Origin: Pseudolabrys taiwanensis
GTDB taxonomy: Bacteria > Pseudomonadota > Alphaproteobacteria > Rhizobiales > Xanthobacteraceae
NCBI RefSeq assembly: GCF_003367395.1
Contig: NZ_CP031417.1
Span: forward strand, 4,861,501 to 4,925,500
Direction: 5' to 3'
Length of the DNA: 64,000 nucleotides
Position numbers and translations under genes: made by a program. Positions 41,420-50,300 of the stretch are shown here, piece after piece (position 1 is the stretch's first letter; each line of letters opens with the position of its first letter). The notes beneath the pieces were generated by a model. It had not been told where the DNA came from. It ran no database searches and was given only the letters and a program-made list of their open reading frames with translations.

Positions 41420-41514
41420 GTCACGCTGAGGCGCGAGCGTAGCGAGCCTCGAAGGGTAATGGGCCGGGGCCGTTATCCTTCGAGGCACGCAAGAGCGTAC
41501 ACCTCAGGATGACG
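41420..41514. repeat. Palindromic interspersed repeat between cell-wall genes
   Basis: It begins CGTCACGCTGAGGCGCGAG, has the inner CCTCGAAGG and CCTTCGAGG pair, and ends ACCTCAGGATGACGG, so it is the same family as 12771-12876. It lies between the L,D-transpeptidase stop and the DUF882 gene. The remainder of 41236-41419 shows a small CGAGCG/CGCTCG hairpin and no gene. Confidence 0.72.
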
Positions 41515-41525
41515 GATCGACACCG

Positions 41526-43478
41526 CTACCTGAACAACCGCTCGAAGAACGCCATCGGGTTCTGCGCCTCGCGGCGCTCGACGCGGCGCAGGATTTCCTG
41601 GTTGCTCTTCATCGTCGCGAGTTCGCGCTTGGGGTCCTGCGGCGGCGCGACGTCGGCGATGCGGCGCTCGTCGCTGTGCAGGATCGCCCTGATGCGCGCA
41701 TCGAAGCCGTAGATGTCGTCGCGCAGCACGAGCTTGCCGCCGTCATCGACATAAGCCGTCTGGTACGTCAGATGCACCATAGGCTTGTTGACCATCTTGA
41801 AGGTCTTCTCGTCATGACCGATCAGCCGTTCGAGCTGCGGCTGCGTCGGTGTCTGGCCGGGGATGGCCATCGCCAGCATGATCTCGCCGAACTTGGTCGG
41901 GTTCTCCACCCGCATGCAGCCGTGGCTGAAGGCGCGCTTGTCGGCCGAGAACAGGCGCTTCTCCGGCGTGTCGTGCAGATAGACCTGATAGCGGTTCGGG
42001 AAGTTGAACTTGATGCGGCCCAGCGCGTTGGCGGCGCCCGGCGGCTGCACGACGTTGATGTGGCCGTCCGGGCCCTTCTTCACTTCGAGACCCATGCGGT
42101 CGAAGATGTTCGGGTCCGATGCGTAGAGCGGCAGCAGCTCGTTCTGAATGATCGATTGCGGCACGTACCACGACGGGTTGACGATGACGTTGTCCATCGC
42201 GGCGGTGAGCAGCGGCGTCGGCGTCTGCGGCTTGCCGGCGACAATCTTCGTCGTCCAGACCTGCGAGCCGTCGCGCACGACCTTCAGCGTATAGTCCGGG
42301 ATGTTGACCATCACGTAAGCGCGGCCGAGATCGCGCGGCAGCCAGCGCCAGCGCTCCATGTTCGCGAGCACGCGATCGACGACTTGACCGGGCTTCGGCC
42401 CGTTGATCGCTGCGATGGTCTTGTTGTCGATGATGCCGGTCGGCTTGATGTCGGCGTTGGCCTGAACGTTGCGGATCGCGTTGTACAGCGCCTTGTCGTA
42501 GACGAGTTCGTCCGCCTTCACGTGTTTGACGACCTGCCGGCCGCGCTCGCGCACGACCACGCGGCTGTCGCCAGGCGCGCTCGTCTTCAACCGTTCGCGC
42601 AGCAGCGGAATGCGCTCGTCTTTGGCGCCGGGTTTCACGGCCGCCCCCTCGGGGATGCGGCTTTCATCGGCCGAGGCGCGCGCGCTATTGGCGCGCAGGT
42701 CGGCGAGCCGCGCCTTCAGCGCGCGGAATCCGGCGTGCGGCGGATTGTAGCTCTCGATGGTCGTGTCGATGTCGCGCGCGCTCGCCAGCTTCTTGAGCAC
42801 GTCGTCCGCATCCGGCGTGTGGTTGCCGTAGTCGACCTCGACGGTGACGCGCGTCGGCGCGACGCGGCCGACCGCGAGATGACGGGTATAGACGAGCAAG
42901 GACTGCGACAGCCTCAGGTCGGCGTCGGCGAGGGCATCGGCGTTGCCGGCAAAGTCGCGCGTCGGATAATCGGACGCATCGAGGCCGTCGGCGGCCGCGT
43001 TCTTCAGGCGCGCAATGGCGGACTTGGCCTGCGGCGTGACTTGACCGTCGCGGATCCACACCGGCGCATAATTGCGGGCGGCATAAAAGGTCTCGATCGC
43101 CTTGCGATCGGTGGCATTGTCGATGCGTTTGTCGAGTTGTTTGGCGGTGACGAGCGCGCGCAGCCGGTCGATGACGGCCGTGTCGCTGGCGGCCATCACA
43201 TTGTCGAGCGAGCCCTTGAGGTCGATGTTGTCGGCCTCGCGCGGCGTCGGCGTCGCGAGGGCGCGGGCGGGCGTTGCTTCGCGCTGTTGCATCGCCGGGA
43301 TCTGGAATTGCGGCGGCGGTGCCGGATCGCGATGGCGCAACATCTGACCGTTGAGCGACGGCGGCAATGGCCTTGCCGGCTCGACGCGGTCCTGCTGTGC
43401 CATCGACAGCGTTGGCGTCAGCATCGCGGCCCCCAGCACGGTGCCCGCCAGCAGACGATCGAAGCGTTTGTTACGCAT
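41526..43478 (-). CDS. L,D-transpeptidase (YkuD domain, YcbB-like)
   Basis: Starting at the ATG at 43478 the 650-residue protein opens with a signal peptide (MRNKRFDRLLAGTVLGAAMLTPTLSMA). It continues with a scaffold region (FYAARNYAPVWIRDGQVTPQAKSAIARLKNAAADGLDASDYPT), a peptidoglycan-binding-like segment (YNAIRNVQANADIKPTGIIDNKTIAAIN), and the YkuD catalytic domain with VMVNIPDYTLKVVRDG and the signature FSHGCMRVEN, whose Cys and His are catalytic. It makes 3-3 cross-links between peptidoglycan stems in the periplasm. An upstream reading to 43637 is open but lacks a signal peptide at its start. It precedes the M15-like gene. Confidence 0.92.
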   Translation of the reverse strand: MRNKRFDRLLAGTVLGAAMLTPTLSMAQQDRVEPARPLPPSLNGQMLRHRDPAPPPQFQIPAMQQREATPARALATPTPREADNIDLKGSLDNVMAASDTAVIDRLRALVTAKQLDKRIDNATDRKAIETFYAARNYAPVWIRDGQVTPQAKSAIARLKNAAADGLDASDYPTRDFAGNADALADADLRLSQSLLVYTRHLAVGRVAPTRVTVEVDYGNHTPDADDVLKKLASARDIDTTIESYNPPHAGFRALKARLADLRANSARASADESRIPEGAAVKPGAKDERIPLLRERLKTSAPGDSRVVVRERGRQVVKHVKADELVYDKALYNAIRNVQANADIKPTGIIDNKTIAAINGPKPGQVVDRVLANMERWRWLPRDLGRAYVMVNIPDYTLKVVRDGSQVWTTKIVAGKPQTPTPLLTAAMDNVIVNPSWYVPQSIIQNELLPLYASDPNIFDRMGLEVKKGPDGHINVVQPPGAANALGRIKFNFPNRYQVYLHDTPEKRLFSADKRAFSHGCMRVENPTKFGEIMLAMAIPGQTPTQPQLERLIGHDEKTFKMVNKPMVHLTYQTAYVDDGGKLVLRDDIYGFDARIRAILHSDERRIADVAPPQDPKRELATMKSNQEILRRVERREAQNPMAFFERLFR

Positions 43479-43684
43479 CACTCGCACCCCACACACCAGC
43501 GCAACGGATGTTGCGGATGCCGTTGCGCGACGCGCCGGAACGGGAGGCGCCGCGTCTTCGGCCACTACCATTATGCGGCCGAATGTACGCGTTCTCGTAT
43601 CGAAAGTGAGCGCCTGCTTCCGAATACTTGCAATCACGGCTAACGCGCCACGCTCGGATAGTTAAAGCGCCCGCGTTTACCCTA

Positions 43685-45205
43685 TCACGGCGCGCCGATG
43701 GCTCCGTTCACCTTGATGGGAGCTTCCTTGCCATCCAATTCCAGCTCTTCGAGCTTACGATAGAGCGTGGAGCGGCCGATTTTCAGCCGCCGCGCCACTT
43801 CCGACATCTGCCCGCGATAATGCGACAAAGCGAAGCGGATGACCTCGCTTTCGATATCCTCGAGCGGGCGAACCTCGCCGCGCGTGTCGGTCAATCGCAA
43901 GGTCGGGCCCATGCCGGCCAGCGAGTGCCGCTCGGCCGGGGCAAGGCTTGCCTCGCGCGCGACCCAGGGATCGATGAGCGCGGTAACCGGCTCCAGTGCG
44001 GGCTGCACGGGGGTCGCGTTGTCGTCGTCGATCTGGGCGGCGATCTGCGGAAATTCGCTGACGCCGATCTCCTCGCCGTCGGCGAGCACCACGGCGCGGA
44101 AGACCGTATTCTCGAGCTGGCGCACATTGCCCGGCCAGCGATAGCGCGACAGCAGCGCCAGCGCTTCGCCGGTGATCGCGCGCACGCGCTTGCCTTCTTC
44201 GGCGGCGATGCGGGTGAGGAAATGGCGCGTCAGCTCCGGCACGTCCTCGGGCCGGCGGCGCAGCGGCGGCACGTTCACAGGGAAGACGTGCAAGCGATAG
44301 AACAGATCTTCGCGGAAGCGGCTGGCCTTCACGTCGGCGATGAGATCGCGGTTGGTCGCGGAGACGATACGAACGTCCACCTTGACCGATTTGCGTCCGC
44401 CGACCGGCTCGACCTCGCCTTCCTGCAAGGCGCGAAGCAGCTTCACCTGCGCGGGCAGGGGCAACTCGCCGACCTCGTCGAGGAACAAGGTGCCGCCATC
44501 GGCTTCGATGAATTTGCCGGTGTGTTTTTCGGTGGCACCGGTAAAGGCGCCTTTCTCGTGTCCGAACAGGATCGACTCGACCAAAGTCTCCGGCAGCGCG
44601 CCGCAGTTGACCGCGATGAACGGCTTGGCGCGGCGCCCGCCCGAACCATGGATCGCGCGCGCGATCAATTCCTTGCCGACGCCGGACTCGCCTTCGATCA
44701 GCACCGGAATAACGGAGGCGGCGGCTTTCTCGACGGCGCGCAGCACGGACTGCATCGCCGGCGAGCGAGAAATGACGTCGTCGATGGTGAGGGTGCCCTC
44801 CTGCTTGCGCTTGATGCGTTGCAGTTCGCCGGCGAGTGCCTTGGCGGCGAGCGCGTTGCGCAGCGACACTTGAAGACGTTCGGGGCCGACCGGCTTCACC
44901 ACGAAGTCGGCGGCACCGGCGCGCATGGCCGAGACGACATTGTCGATGCCGCCGTGCGCGGTCTGCACGATCACCGGCGTGCCGATACCGGCATCGCGCA
45001 GGCGCGCCAGCACGCCAAGACCGTCGAGGTCGGGCATCACCAGATCGAGCACGACGGCGTCGATCGGATTGCCGCCGGTGAGCAGCGTGAGTGCCGCATC
45101 GCCGCTGTCGGCGGTGAGGACCTCGTATCCGAAGCGCTGGACCATGGCCTCGACCAGGCGGCGCTGGACCGGATCGTCGTCGACGACAAGCACAACTTGC
45201 GACAT
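43685..45205 (-). CDS. Sigma-54-dependent response regulator (NtrC-type)
   Basis: The 506-residue protein has a receiver (VVLVVDDDPVQRRLVEAMVQ, phospho-Asp in AVVLDLVMPDLDG, K in FVVKPVG; residues about 1-120), an AAA+ sigma-54 activator domain (Walker A IEGESGVGKELIARAIH, GAFTGA loop ILFGHEKGAFTGATEK, Walker B ADGGTLFLDEVGELPL, arginine fingers in RFREDLFYRL) and a C-terminal Fis-type HTH (DIESEVIRFALSHYRGQMSEVARRLKIGRSTLYRKLEEL). It should activate RpoN promoters. No partner kinase is adjacent, so whether it serves the sigma-54 promoters in this window is unknown. Start at the ATG at 45205. The Thr-to-Phe region after the AAA domain is longer than in NtrC. Confidence 0.93.
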   Translation of the reverse strand: MSQVVLVVDDDPVQRRLVEAMVQRFGYEVLTADSGDAALTLLTGGNPIDAVVLDLVMPDLDGLGVLARLRDAGIGTPVIVQTAHGGIDNVVSAMRAGAADFVVKPVGPERLQVSLRNALAAKALAGELQRIKRKQEGTLTIDDVISRSPAMQSVLRAVEKAAASVIPVLIEGESGVGKELIARAIHGSGGRRAKPFIAVNCGALPETLVESILFGHEKGAFTGATEKHTGKFIEADGGTLFLDEVGELPLPAQVKLLRALQEGEVEPVGGRKSVKVDVRIVSATNRDLIADVKASRFREDLFYRLHVFPVNVPPLRRRPEDVPELTRHFLTRIAAEEGKRVRAITGEALALLSRYRWPGNVRQLENTVFRAVVLADGEEIGVSEFPQIAAQIDDDNATPVQPALEPVTALIDPWVAREASLAPAERHSLAGMGPTLRLTDTRGEVRPLEDIESEVIRFALSHYRGQMSEVARRLKIGRSTLYRKLEELELDGKEAPIKVNGAIGAP

Positions 45206-45419
45206 GCGCACTCCACACGGCTACCTAGTGTACCGATTTGGGGCAATGTGGCTGCGCTTGCTTAACGGGTGATTAAACATGGAACATAAAGGGCTCTACG
45301 AGCCTCTTTTCCACGCTATCCCGCCGTACGCCTCACCCCGGATGGCCAAGTGTAACCGTCCGGACGATGGCGCCACACCAATCTCCGTTCATCCCGGGCA
45401 GCCGAGATCCAGTGCCTGC

Positions 45420-45439
45420 GTCCCCGCTTGCGCGGGGAC
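45420..45439. repeat. Short palindromic repeat, GTCCCCGC type
   Basis: GTCCCCGC-TTGC-GCGGGGAC is a perfect 8-bp inverted repeat followed by GACGG. The flank CATCCCGGGCAGCCGAGATCC just upstream belongs to the same kind of intergenic element, and part of it recurs at 39485-39503. It lies downstream of the TerC gene. Confidence 0.5.
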
Positions 45440-45471
45440 GACGGAGTACGGAAGGACGGAAGAGCGCGGCG

Positions 45472-46140
45472 TTACAGCAATGCCAGGATCTGCGCGACCG
45501 CCGGCTTCACCTCCAGGGCGCCGCGCCAGATCATTTCGAGCGCGACGTAGAGGATGATGGCGAGGCCGACATAGGCGATCCAGCGGTGCTTCTGCAGCAG
45601 GCGGGCGATGAAGCTTGCCGCAATGCCCATCAACGCGATGGACAACAGGAGGCCGAACACCAGCACGTAAGGGTGCTCGCGCGCGGCGCCGGCGACGGCC
45701 AGCACGTTGTCGAGGGACATCGATACGTCGGCAATCAGGATCTGCATCGCGGCCTGGCCGAAGGTCTTGCGCGGCGCCTGCGCGGCGATGGTGCCGTCGG
45801 CATTGATGTCGACGCCCGAGAGCGCTTCGTTCGCCTCTACTTCTTCATGTGCCGTGTTGCGCAGCTCGCGCCACATCTTCCAGCACACCCACAACAACAG
45901 GATGCCGCCGGCGAGCAGCAGGCCGACGATCTGAAGCAACTGCGTGGTGATGCCGGCAAAAACGATGCGCAGGACCGTGGCGGCGGCAATGCCGACCATG
46001 ATGGCCTTGGTCCGTTGCGCGGCCGGCAAGCCGGCGGCGGCGAGGCCGATGACAATGGCATTGTCGCCGGCGAGCACCAGGTCGATCATCACGACCTGGA
46101 GAAAGGCGACCAAAGCTTCAGAAGTGATGGCTTCCATCAT
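45472..46140 (-). CDS. TerC family membrane protein (YjbE-like)
   Basis: The 222-residue protein is a TerC/Alx-type membrane protein with about seven helices. The family motifs are IDLVLAGDNAIVIGLAAAGLP in TM1-TM2 and the repeated ILIADVSMSLDNVLAVAGAAREH, whose two Asp-Asn pairs suggest metal binding. TerC relatives are linked with manganese export or metal loading and with tellurite resistance. No yybP-ykoY type leader could be recognised upstream. GAGGAG lies before the ATG at 46140, and a second ATG follows at 46137. It appears monocistronic. Confidence 0.92.
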   Translation of the reverse strand: MMEAITSEALVAFLQVVMIDLVLAGDNAIVIGLAAAGLPAAQRTKAIMVGIAAATVLRIVFAGITTQLLQIVGLLLAGGILLLWVCWKMWRELRNTAHEEVEANEALSGVDINADGTIAAQAPRKTFGQAAMQILIADVSMSLDNVLAVAGAAREHPYVLVFGLLLSIALMGIAASFIARLLQKHRWIAYVGLAIILYVALEMIWRGALEVKPAVAQILALL

Positions 46141-46333
46141 GTTGCGCTAGCTCCTCGTCTTGCTGTGAGCAGCGCCTGGCTGAACCGATCCCACCGTGCC
46201 GAACCCGCATATGCGGAGCGCCAACGCGGTCAAGCGTTTGCACGGCAGGTCTTTCGTCGCGGGCCGCTGCTCTAGGTTTCCAGCCGACATCGCAGCCAGT
46301 GGCTGCCAGAGGGGCCCGGTCTGGAGATGGGGT

Positions 46334-46675
46334 CTAAGGTTCTGAGTTTTTTCCGATCGTGGTGATGACAATTTCGGGTTCGCTGAGCATCGCCGCGGCG
46401 CAGCCGATCAGCGTGCAGGCGCCGGCGATGTCCCAGAAGGTGATGGTCTGGCCATGGCGTCGCGCGCGGCTCCACCAGGCGATGAAGGCAACTGTCGCTG
46501 CCGCGCCAAGCGCTGCCAGCGCAACGCTCGGCAGGAACAGCGCGCGCGGTACAAAGACGGCAACGACAAAGAGAGGCGCGGCGGCGAGCAGGACCAGCCC
46601 GCCGAGCCGTATGTGCGGCTGCAGGCCGGCGGCCAGCCCGTGCGACCATGAGCGGTGAACGCTTCTACGATCCAT
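46334..46675 (-). CDS. Small hypothetical membrane protein
   Basis: From the ATG at 46675 the 113-residue product has a basic N-terminus (MDRRSVHRSWSHGLAAGLQPH) and three likely transmembrane segments: IRLGGLVLLAAAPLFVVAVFV, FLPSVALAALGAAATVAFIAWW and TFWDIAGACTLIGCAAAML. I do not recognise a family. A longer reading to 46846 would overlap the divergent XRE-like gene and its AT-rich promoter region, so the shorter start is preferred. Function unknown. Confidence 0.55.
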   Translation of the reverse strand: MDRRSVHRSWSHGLAAGLQPHIRLGGLVLLAAAPLFVVAVFVPRALFLPSVALAALGAAATVAFIAWWSRARRHGQTITFWDIAGACTLIGCAAAMLSEPEIVITTIGKNSEP

Positions 46676-46832
46676 CCTCTTGCTCCGTCGGCGCTTTCCG
46701 CCAACAGCCAACCGGCATTTACGTTCGACGCGACTGTGGTAACATAACGCGTCGATGCATAATATATATCCACTAGTTTCGTAACTCTGAAACGTGACAA
46801 ACGCAACACCAGTTCCGCGCCGGGGACGGTCC

Positions 46833-47126
46833 ATGCACGCCACCAAGACTGCCTCGAAAGCAGCCCAGGCGCGGAAAGAAGCGGGAACCTGGCTGAAAGA
46901 GCTCCGGGCGCGCGCCGGTTTGTCGCAGGTCGAGCTCGCCGAAAAATTGGCGCTTAAGTACTACACATTCATTTCACAGGTGGAGAACGGCTTCGGCCGT
47001 GTGCCCACCGAGCAGATCGAAGCCTGGGGCCGGGCGCTCGGGCAGGAGCCGTCGTCTTTCGCGCGGAAGCTCTTGTCTTATTACGACCCCGAGCTTCATC
47101 GGCTGCTGTTCGAGGTGAAGGAATGA
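46833..47126 (+). CDS. XRE-family HTH regulator
   Basis: The 97-residue protein is mainly one Cro/CI-type HTH: GTWLKELRARAGLSQVELAEKLALKYYTFISQVENGFGRVPTEQIEAWGRALGQEPSSFARKLLSYYDPELHRLLF. The recognition helix lies in LKYYTFISQVENG. I start at the ATG at 46833 preceded by GGGGAC; a GTG at 46794 would add 13 residues. AT-rich CATAATATATAT upstream (about 46758-46770) may be its -10. Its stop overlaps the next gene by 4 bp, so it probably regulates its own operon. Confidence 0.85.
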   Translation: MHATKTASKAAQARKEAGTWLKELRARAGLSQVELAEKLALKYYTFISQVENGFGRVPTEQIEAWGRALGQEPSSFARKLLSYYDPELHRLLFEVKE

Positions 47127-47569
47127 ACGTCCTCCAATTTCCAGGGCGCGATCTGCCGCATGACTGGCAGCGCAGCGAAATGAATGCGCTGCTCGCCGCG
47201 GCCGGCGAGTCGCTCGACAAAGGCACGGTCACCGGCTGGGAGATCGGCGAGACCGAGCGCGGCGATCCGCAGCTTTATCTGCTCGGTCCGGCGCCGGACC
47301 ATGAATGCGTTCTCTGCGTGTCGCGGCTCGGCCGCCAATACGTGCTGGAGGACGGCGAGGGCCGCATCCTCTGCGAGCACGACGCCATCGGCAGCCTGAG
47401 CGACCAGGTGCGCCACGCGCTGCGTCACAAGAAGGCGGCGATCATCGCGCGCGCGACGGTGGTGTGGCTGGCGATCAAGGAAAGCATCGAGGAGCGGATG
47501 GAGCCGATCCTCGGCGAACCGGTGGAATTGCTGTCGCATATGGCGCCGCAACTCGTCGCCTTGGTCTAA
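47123..47569 (+). CDS. Conserved-looking hypothetical protein coupled to the XRE gene
   Basis: The 148-residue protein is soluble, with no signal peptide or transmembrane helix. It begins MNVLQFPGRDLPHDWQRSEMNALLAAAG and has a mixed alpha/beta centre with two cysteines close together (HECVLCVSRLG), a segment ILCEHDAIGSLSDQVRHALRHKKAAIIARATVVWLAIKESIEERMEPILGEP, and an all-helical end. I do not recognise the family. The 4-bp ATGA overlap shows tight coupling with the upstream XRE protein, as seen in regulator-effector and toxin-antitoxin pairs, but nothing in the sequence proves toxicity. Confidence 0.7.
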   Translation: MNVLQFPGRDLPHDWQRSEMNALLAAAGESLDKGTVTGWEIGETERGDPQLYLLGPAPDHECVLCVSRLGRQYVLEDGEGRILCEHDAIGSLSDQVRHALRHKKAAIIARATVVWLAIKESIEERMEPILGEPVELLSHMAPQLVALV

Positions 47570-47585
47570 TCGCGCGCGCCGGCTC

Positions 47586-48026
47586 TCAGTGCGAATGCCC
47601 GCGCGAGCGGCGGCCCTTTGTGCCCGTGCCAGCCGGTATTGTCACGACGCGGCCGTAACGGACGCCGCGCTCGGCGATGATGTGATCGGCGAAGTGCTGC
47701 ACTTCGGCGACCTCTCCCTTCAGCGCCGTCACCTCCATGCAGTGATCCTCGTCGAGATGCACATGCAGTGTCGCGAGCGCGAGATCGTGATGATGGTGAT
47801 AGTTCTCGGTCAGACGCCGTGTCAGATCGCGCGCCGCGTGATCGTAGACATAAACTAACGCCGCCACGCATTGTCCGCCGGCGCCCTTGTCATGCTCGGC
47901 TTCGGCGAGCCCGGCCCGCGCGAGATCGCGAATGGCCTCCGAGCGGTTCTGATAGCCGCGTCGTTCGATCAGGCGGTCGAGGTCCGCGATCAGGTCTTCG
48001 TCGAGCGTGATGGTGATGCGCTGCAT
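47586..48026 (-). CDS. nikR: Nickel-responsive regulator NikR
   Basis: The 146-residue protein starts with a ribbon-helix-helix domain (MQRITITLDEDLIADLDRLIERRGYQNRSEAIRDLARAGL) and continues with an ACT-like nickel domain. The high-affinity ligands are visible in ENYHHHHDLALATLHVHLDEDHC: a His of the 77-80 run, His 88, His 90 and Cys 96, matching E. coli H76, H87, H89 and C95. NikR with nickel represses nickel uptake genes. It is divergent from a TonB receptor, and a site matching GTATGA-N16-TCACAC lies between them. A Gly/Arg/Ser/His tail ends the protein. Confidence 0.95.
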   Translation of the reverse strand: MQRITITLDEDLIADLDRLIERRGYQNRSEAIRDLARAGLAEAEHDKGAGGQCVAALVYVYDHAARDLTRRLTENYHHHHDLALATLHVHLDEDHCMEVTALKGEVAEVQHFADHIIAERGVRYGRVVTIPAGTGTKGRRSRGHSH

Positions 48027-48049
48027 GATCCTCGTTCCAGGGGATGAGG

Positions 48050-48077
48050 GTATGATGTTTTGTTGACTTCATCACAC
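48050..48077. promoter_or_regulatory. NikR operator
   Basis: GTATGA (48050-48055), 16 nt, then TCACAC (48072-48077) reproduces the E. coli NikR operator GTATGA-N16-TCATAC with one base different. The inner arms extend the match to GGTATGATG/CATCACACC. It lies 24 bp from the nikR start and 94 bp from the receptor start, suited to repress both. Confidence 0.8.
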
Positions 48078-48110
48078 CGTCGCCCCAACCTGTAGCGGCC
48101 GGGGGATTTC

Positions 48111-48132
48111 ACGCCGCCTTTTCCGGCGGCGT
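48111..48132 (+). other. Hairpin in the TonB receptor 5' region
   Basis: ACGCCGCC and GGCGGCGT pair perfectly over 8 bp around TTTTCC. No T-tract follows, so a terminator role is unlikely. It lies 39 bp before the receptor ATG. Confidence 0.4.
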
Positions 48133-48170
48133 CATCCAAACAATCTAACCGATTTTGGTGAGGTGTCGCC

Positions 48171-50228
48171 GTGTCCCGGCTTCTCCTGTCGATGGCTGTT
48201 GCGTGTCTTGCAGCCGGAAGTGCTCGGGCTCAGACGCCCGGGCCCGCGTCGACGTCGGTCGTTTTGCCCACGCTCACCATCGCCGGTTCGGGCGACGCGC
48301 CGCCGCCGGCGGCCGCCAGCGAGCAGACCGTTACGCGCGAACAGGTGCTCGCCGATCCGGTGGCGCGCCCGGCGGAAATATTGGAGGCGGCGACCGGTCT
48401 GATCGTCACGCAGCACAGCGGCGAGGGCAAGGCCAACCAGTATTTCCTGCGCGGCTTCAATCTCGATCACGGCACCGATCTCGCCATCACCGTCGACGGC
48501 ATGCCGGTGAACATGCGCACGCATGGGCACGGCCAAGGTTATGCCGACATCAATTTCTTGATCCCGGAACTGGTGCAGTCGATACGCGTGCGCAAAGGTC
48601 CGTATTTCGCGGACGAGGGCGACTTCTCCTCCGCCGGCGCCATCCGCATCGATTATCTCGACCGCATGCCGAAGAACGTTGCCGAAGTGACGCTCGGCAG
48701 CTTCGGCTATCGCCGCGGGCTCGCCGCCGCTTCGGCGCCGGTTAATGGCGGGACGGTGCTGACGGCGGTCGAGGGCAACACCTATAATGGTCCCTGGGCG
48801 ACGCCCGACGACGTGCGCAAGATCAACGGCGTCGTGCGTTATAGCCAGGGCACCGCCAGCGACGGTTTCTCCGTCACCGGCATGGCCTATGCGAACCGCT
48901 GGAATTCGACCGATCAGATCGCGCAGCGCGCCGTGACATCGGGGCTGATCGACCGCTTCGGCACGCTCGATCCGACCGACGGCGGCGACGCCAGCCGTTA
49001 CAGTCTGTCCGGCCGCTGGAGCACGAGCACAGACACCAGCGCCACCAAGGTCGAAGCCTATGCCATTCGCGCGCATATGCGCCTGTTCAACAACTTCACC
49101 TATTACCTGGACGACCCGGTCAATGGCGACCAGTTCAGCCAGTCGGACGATCGCAGCGTGCTCGGCCTCAATGCCAGCCACACCATCAAGGGGCGTCTTG
49201 GCGCCTTCGACACCGAGACGATGGTTGGCATCCAGACGCGCTACGACGACATTCACGTCGGTCTGTACAACACGGTGCAGCGACAGATCACGTCGACGAC
49301 GCGTGACGATCACGTGAAGGAAGGCAGCGTCGGCCTCTACGGACAAAGCATGGTGCGCTGGACCGACTGGCTGCGCACCGTCGTCGGCCTGCGCTATGAC
49401 CGCTATGACGGCCGCGTCGACAGCGACACCCCGGAGAATTCCGGCAATGCCGCGGCCTGGATCGCCAGCCCCAAGGCGAGTGTGATCTTCGGGCCTTTCG
49501 CCGGCACCGAGTTGTTTCTTAATGCCGGTCGCGGCTTTCACAGCAACGATCTGCGTGGCGCCACCATTACCGTCGACCCCAGCGACAAGGTGACGCCTTT
49601 GCTGCGCGTGCCGCTGCTGGTCCGCTCGCAAGGCGCGGAGGTGGGCTTGCGTACGCGCGCGATCCCGAACCTCGAGAGCTCGATCGCGGTGTTCGTGCTC
49701 GATTACGCGTCGGAATTGCTATTCGTCGGCGATGCCGGCACCACCGAGCCGAGCCGGCCGAGCCGCCGCTTCGGCGTCGAGTGGACCAACCACTATCAGC
49801 CGCTGCGCTGGCTCGGTTTCGATGCCGATCTCGCTTACACACGCGCCCGCTTCACCGACGACGATCCGGCCGGCAACGACATTCCCGGCGCGCCGGCGGC
49901 GGTCGCGTCTGCGAGCGTGGTGGTCGGCTATGAAACCGGCTGGTTCGGCACCGTGAAGCTGCGCTATTTCGGGCCGCGGCCGTTGGTGGAGGACGGAAGC
50001 GTGCGTTCCGGCGCCACCACCTTGGTCAATGCCCGGCTCGGGTACAAATTCGACAACGGCCTGCGTATCCAGCTCGATGCGCTCAACCTGTTCAACAGCC
50101 AAGCGAGCCAGATCGACTACTATTACACGTCGCGCCTGCCGGGCGAGCCGGCAGCCGGTGTCGCCGATGTCCATTTCCACCCGGTGGAGCCGTTTGCCCT
50201 GCGGCTGACCGCGGCCGCCACCTTCTGA
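48171..50228 (+). CDS. TonB-dependent outer-membrane receptor, probable nickel uptake
   Basis: The 685-residue protein has a signal peptide (MSRLLLSMAVACLAAGSARAQ), a plug domain (VTREQVLADPVARPAEILEAATGLIVTQHSGEGKANQYFLRGFNLDHGTDLAITVDGMPVN) and a beta barrel ending in the terminal Phe motif (FALRLTAAATF). Many barrel strands are seen, such as YSLSGRWSTS and TGWFGTVKLRYFG. The plug loop MRTHGHGQGYAD offers two histidines. TonB receptors import scarce metals and their chelates. Divergent nikR and the NikR box make nickel the best candidate. Substrate not otherwise shown. Confidence 0.9.
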   Translation: MSRLLLSMAVACLAAGSARAQTPGPASTSVVLPTLTIAGSGDAPPPAAASEQTVTREQVLADPVARPAEILEAATGLIVTQHSGEGKANQYFLRGFNLDHGTDLAITVDGMPVNMRTHGHGQGYADINFLIPELVQSIRVRKGPYFADEGDFSSAGAIRIDYLDRMPKNVAEVTLGSFGYRRGLAAASAPVNGGTVLTAVEGNTYNGPWATPDDVRKINGVVRYSQGTASDGFSVTGMAYANRWNSTDQIAQRAVTSGLIDRFGTLDPTDGGDASRYSLSGRWSTSTDTSATKVEAYAIRAHMRLFNNFTYYLDDPVNGDQFSQSDDRSVLGLNASHTIKGRLGAFDTETMVGIQTRYDDIHVGLYNTVQRQITSTTRDDHVKEGSVGLYGQSMVRWTDWLRTVVGLRYDRYDGRVDSDTPENSGNAAAWIASPKASVIFGPFAGTELFLNAGRGFHSNDLRGATITVDPSDKVTPLLRVPLLVRSQGAEVGLRTRAIPNLESSIAVFVLDYASELLFVGDAGTTEPSRPSRRFGVEWTNHYQPLRWLGFDADLAYTRARFTDDDPAGNDIPGAPAAVASASVVVGYETGWFGTVKLRYFGPRPLVEDGSVRSGATTLVNARLGYKFDNGLRIQLDALNLFNSQASQIDYYYTSRLPGEPAAGVADVHFHPVEPFALRLTAAATF

Positions 50229-50300
50229 TCGGTGCATTGAACTGCGTTAACCGGCACGCCATATGGTGAGGGTTCCTTCCCTCGCATCCGACCGGTCCCA

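Noticed and set aside
41676..43643. 655-codon plus-strand open frame over the L,D-transpeptidase gene
   Set aside because: The minus strand carries the SHGCMR active site and signal peptide; this frame has no domain.
43685..45205. The sigma-54 response regulator as NtrC for the nas promoters
   Set aside because: It is an NtrC-type activator, but it is about 40 kb away, lacks a neighbouring ntrB or glnA-type context, and its C-terminal region differs; no evidence links it to these promoters.
46141..46333. yybP-ykoY manganese riboswitch upstream of the TerC gene
   Set aside because: I could not find the conserved core of that motif; only an isolated GCAGCC/GGCTGC hairpin is seen.
48080..48170. 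Cobalamin riboswitch before the TonB receptor
   Set aside because: No B12-box-like sequence in this short leader; the NikR site explains the control.
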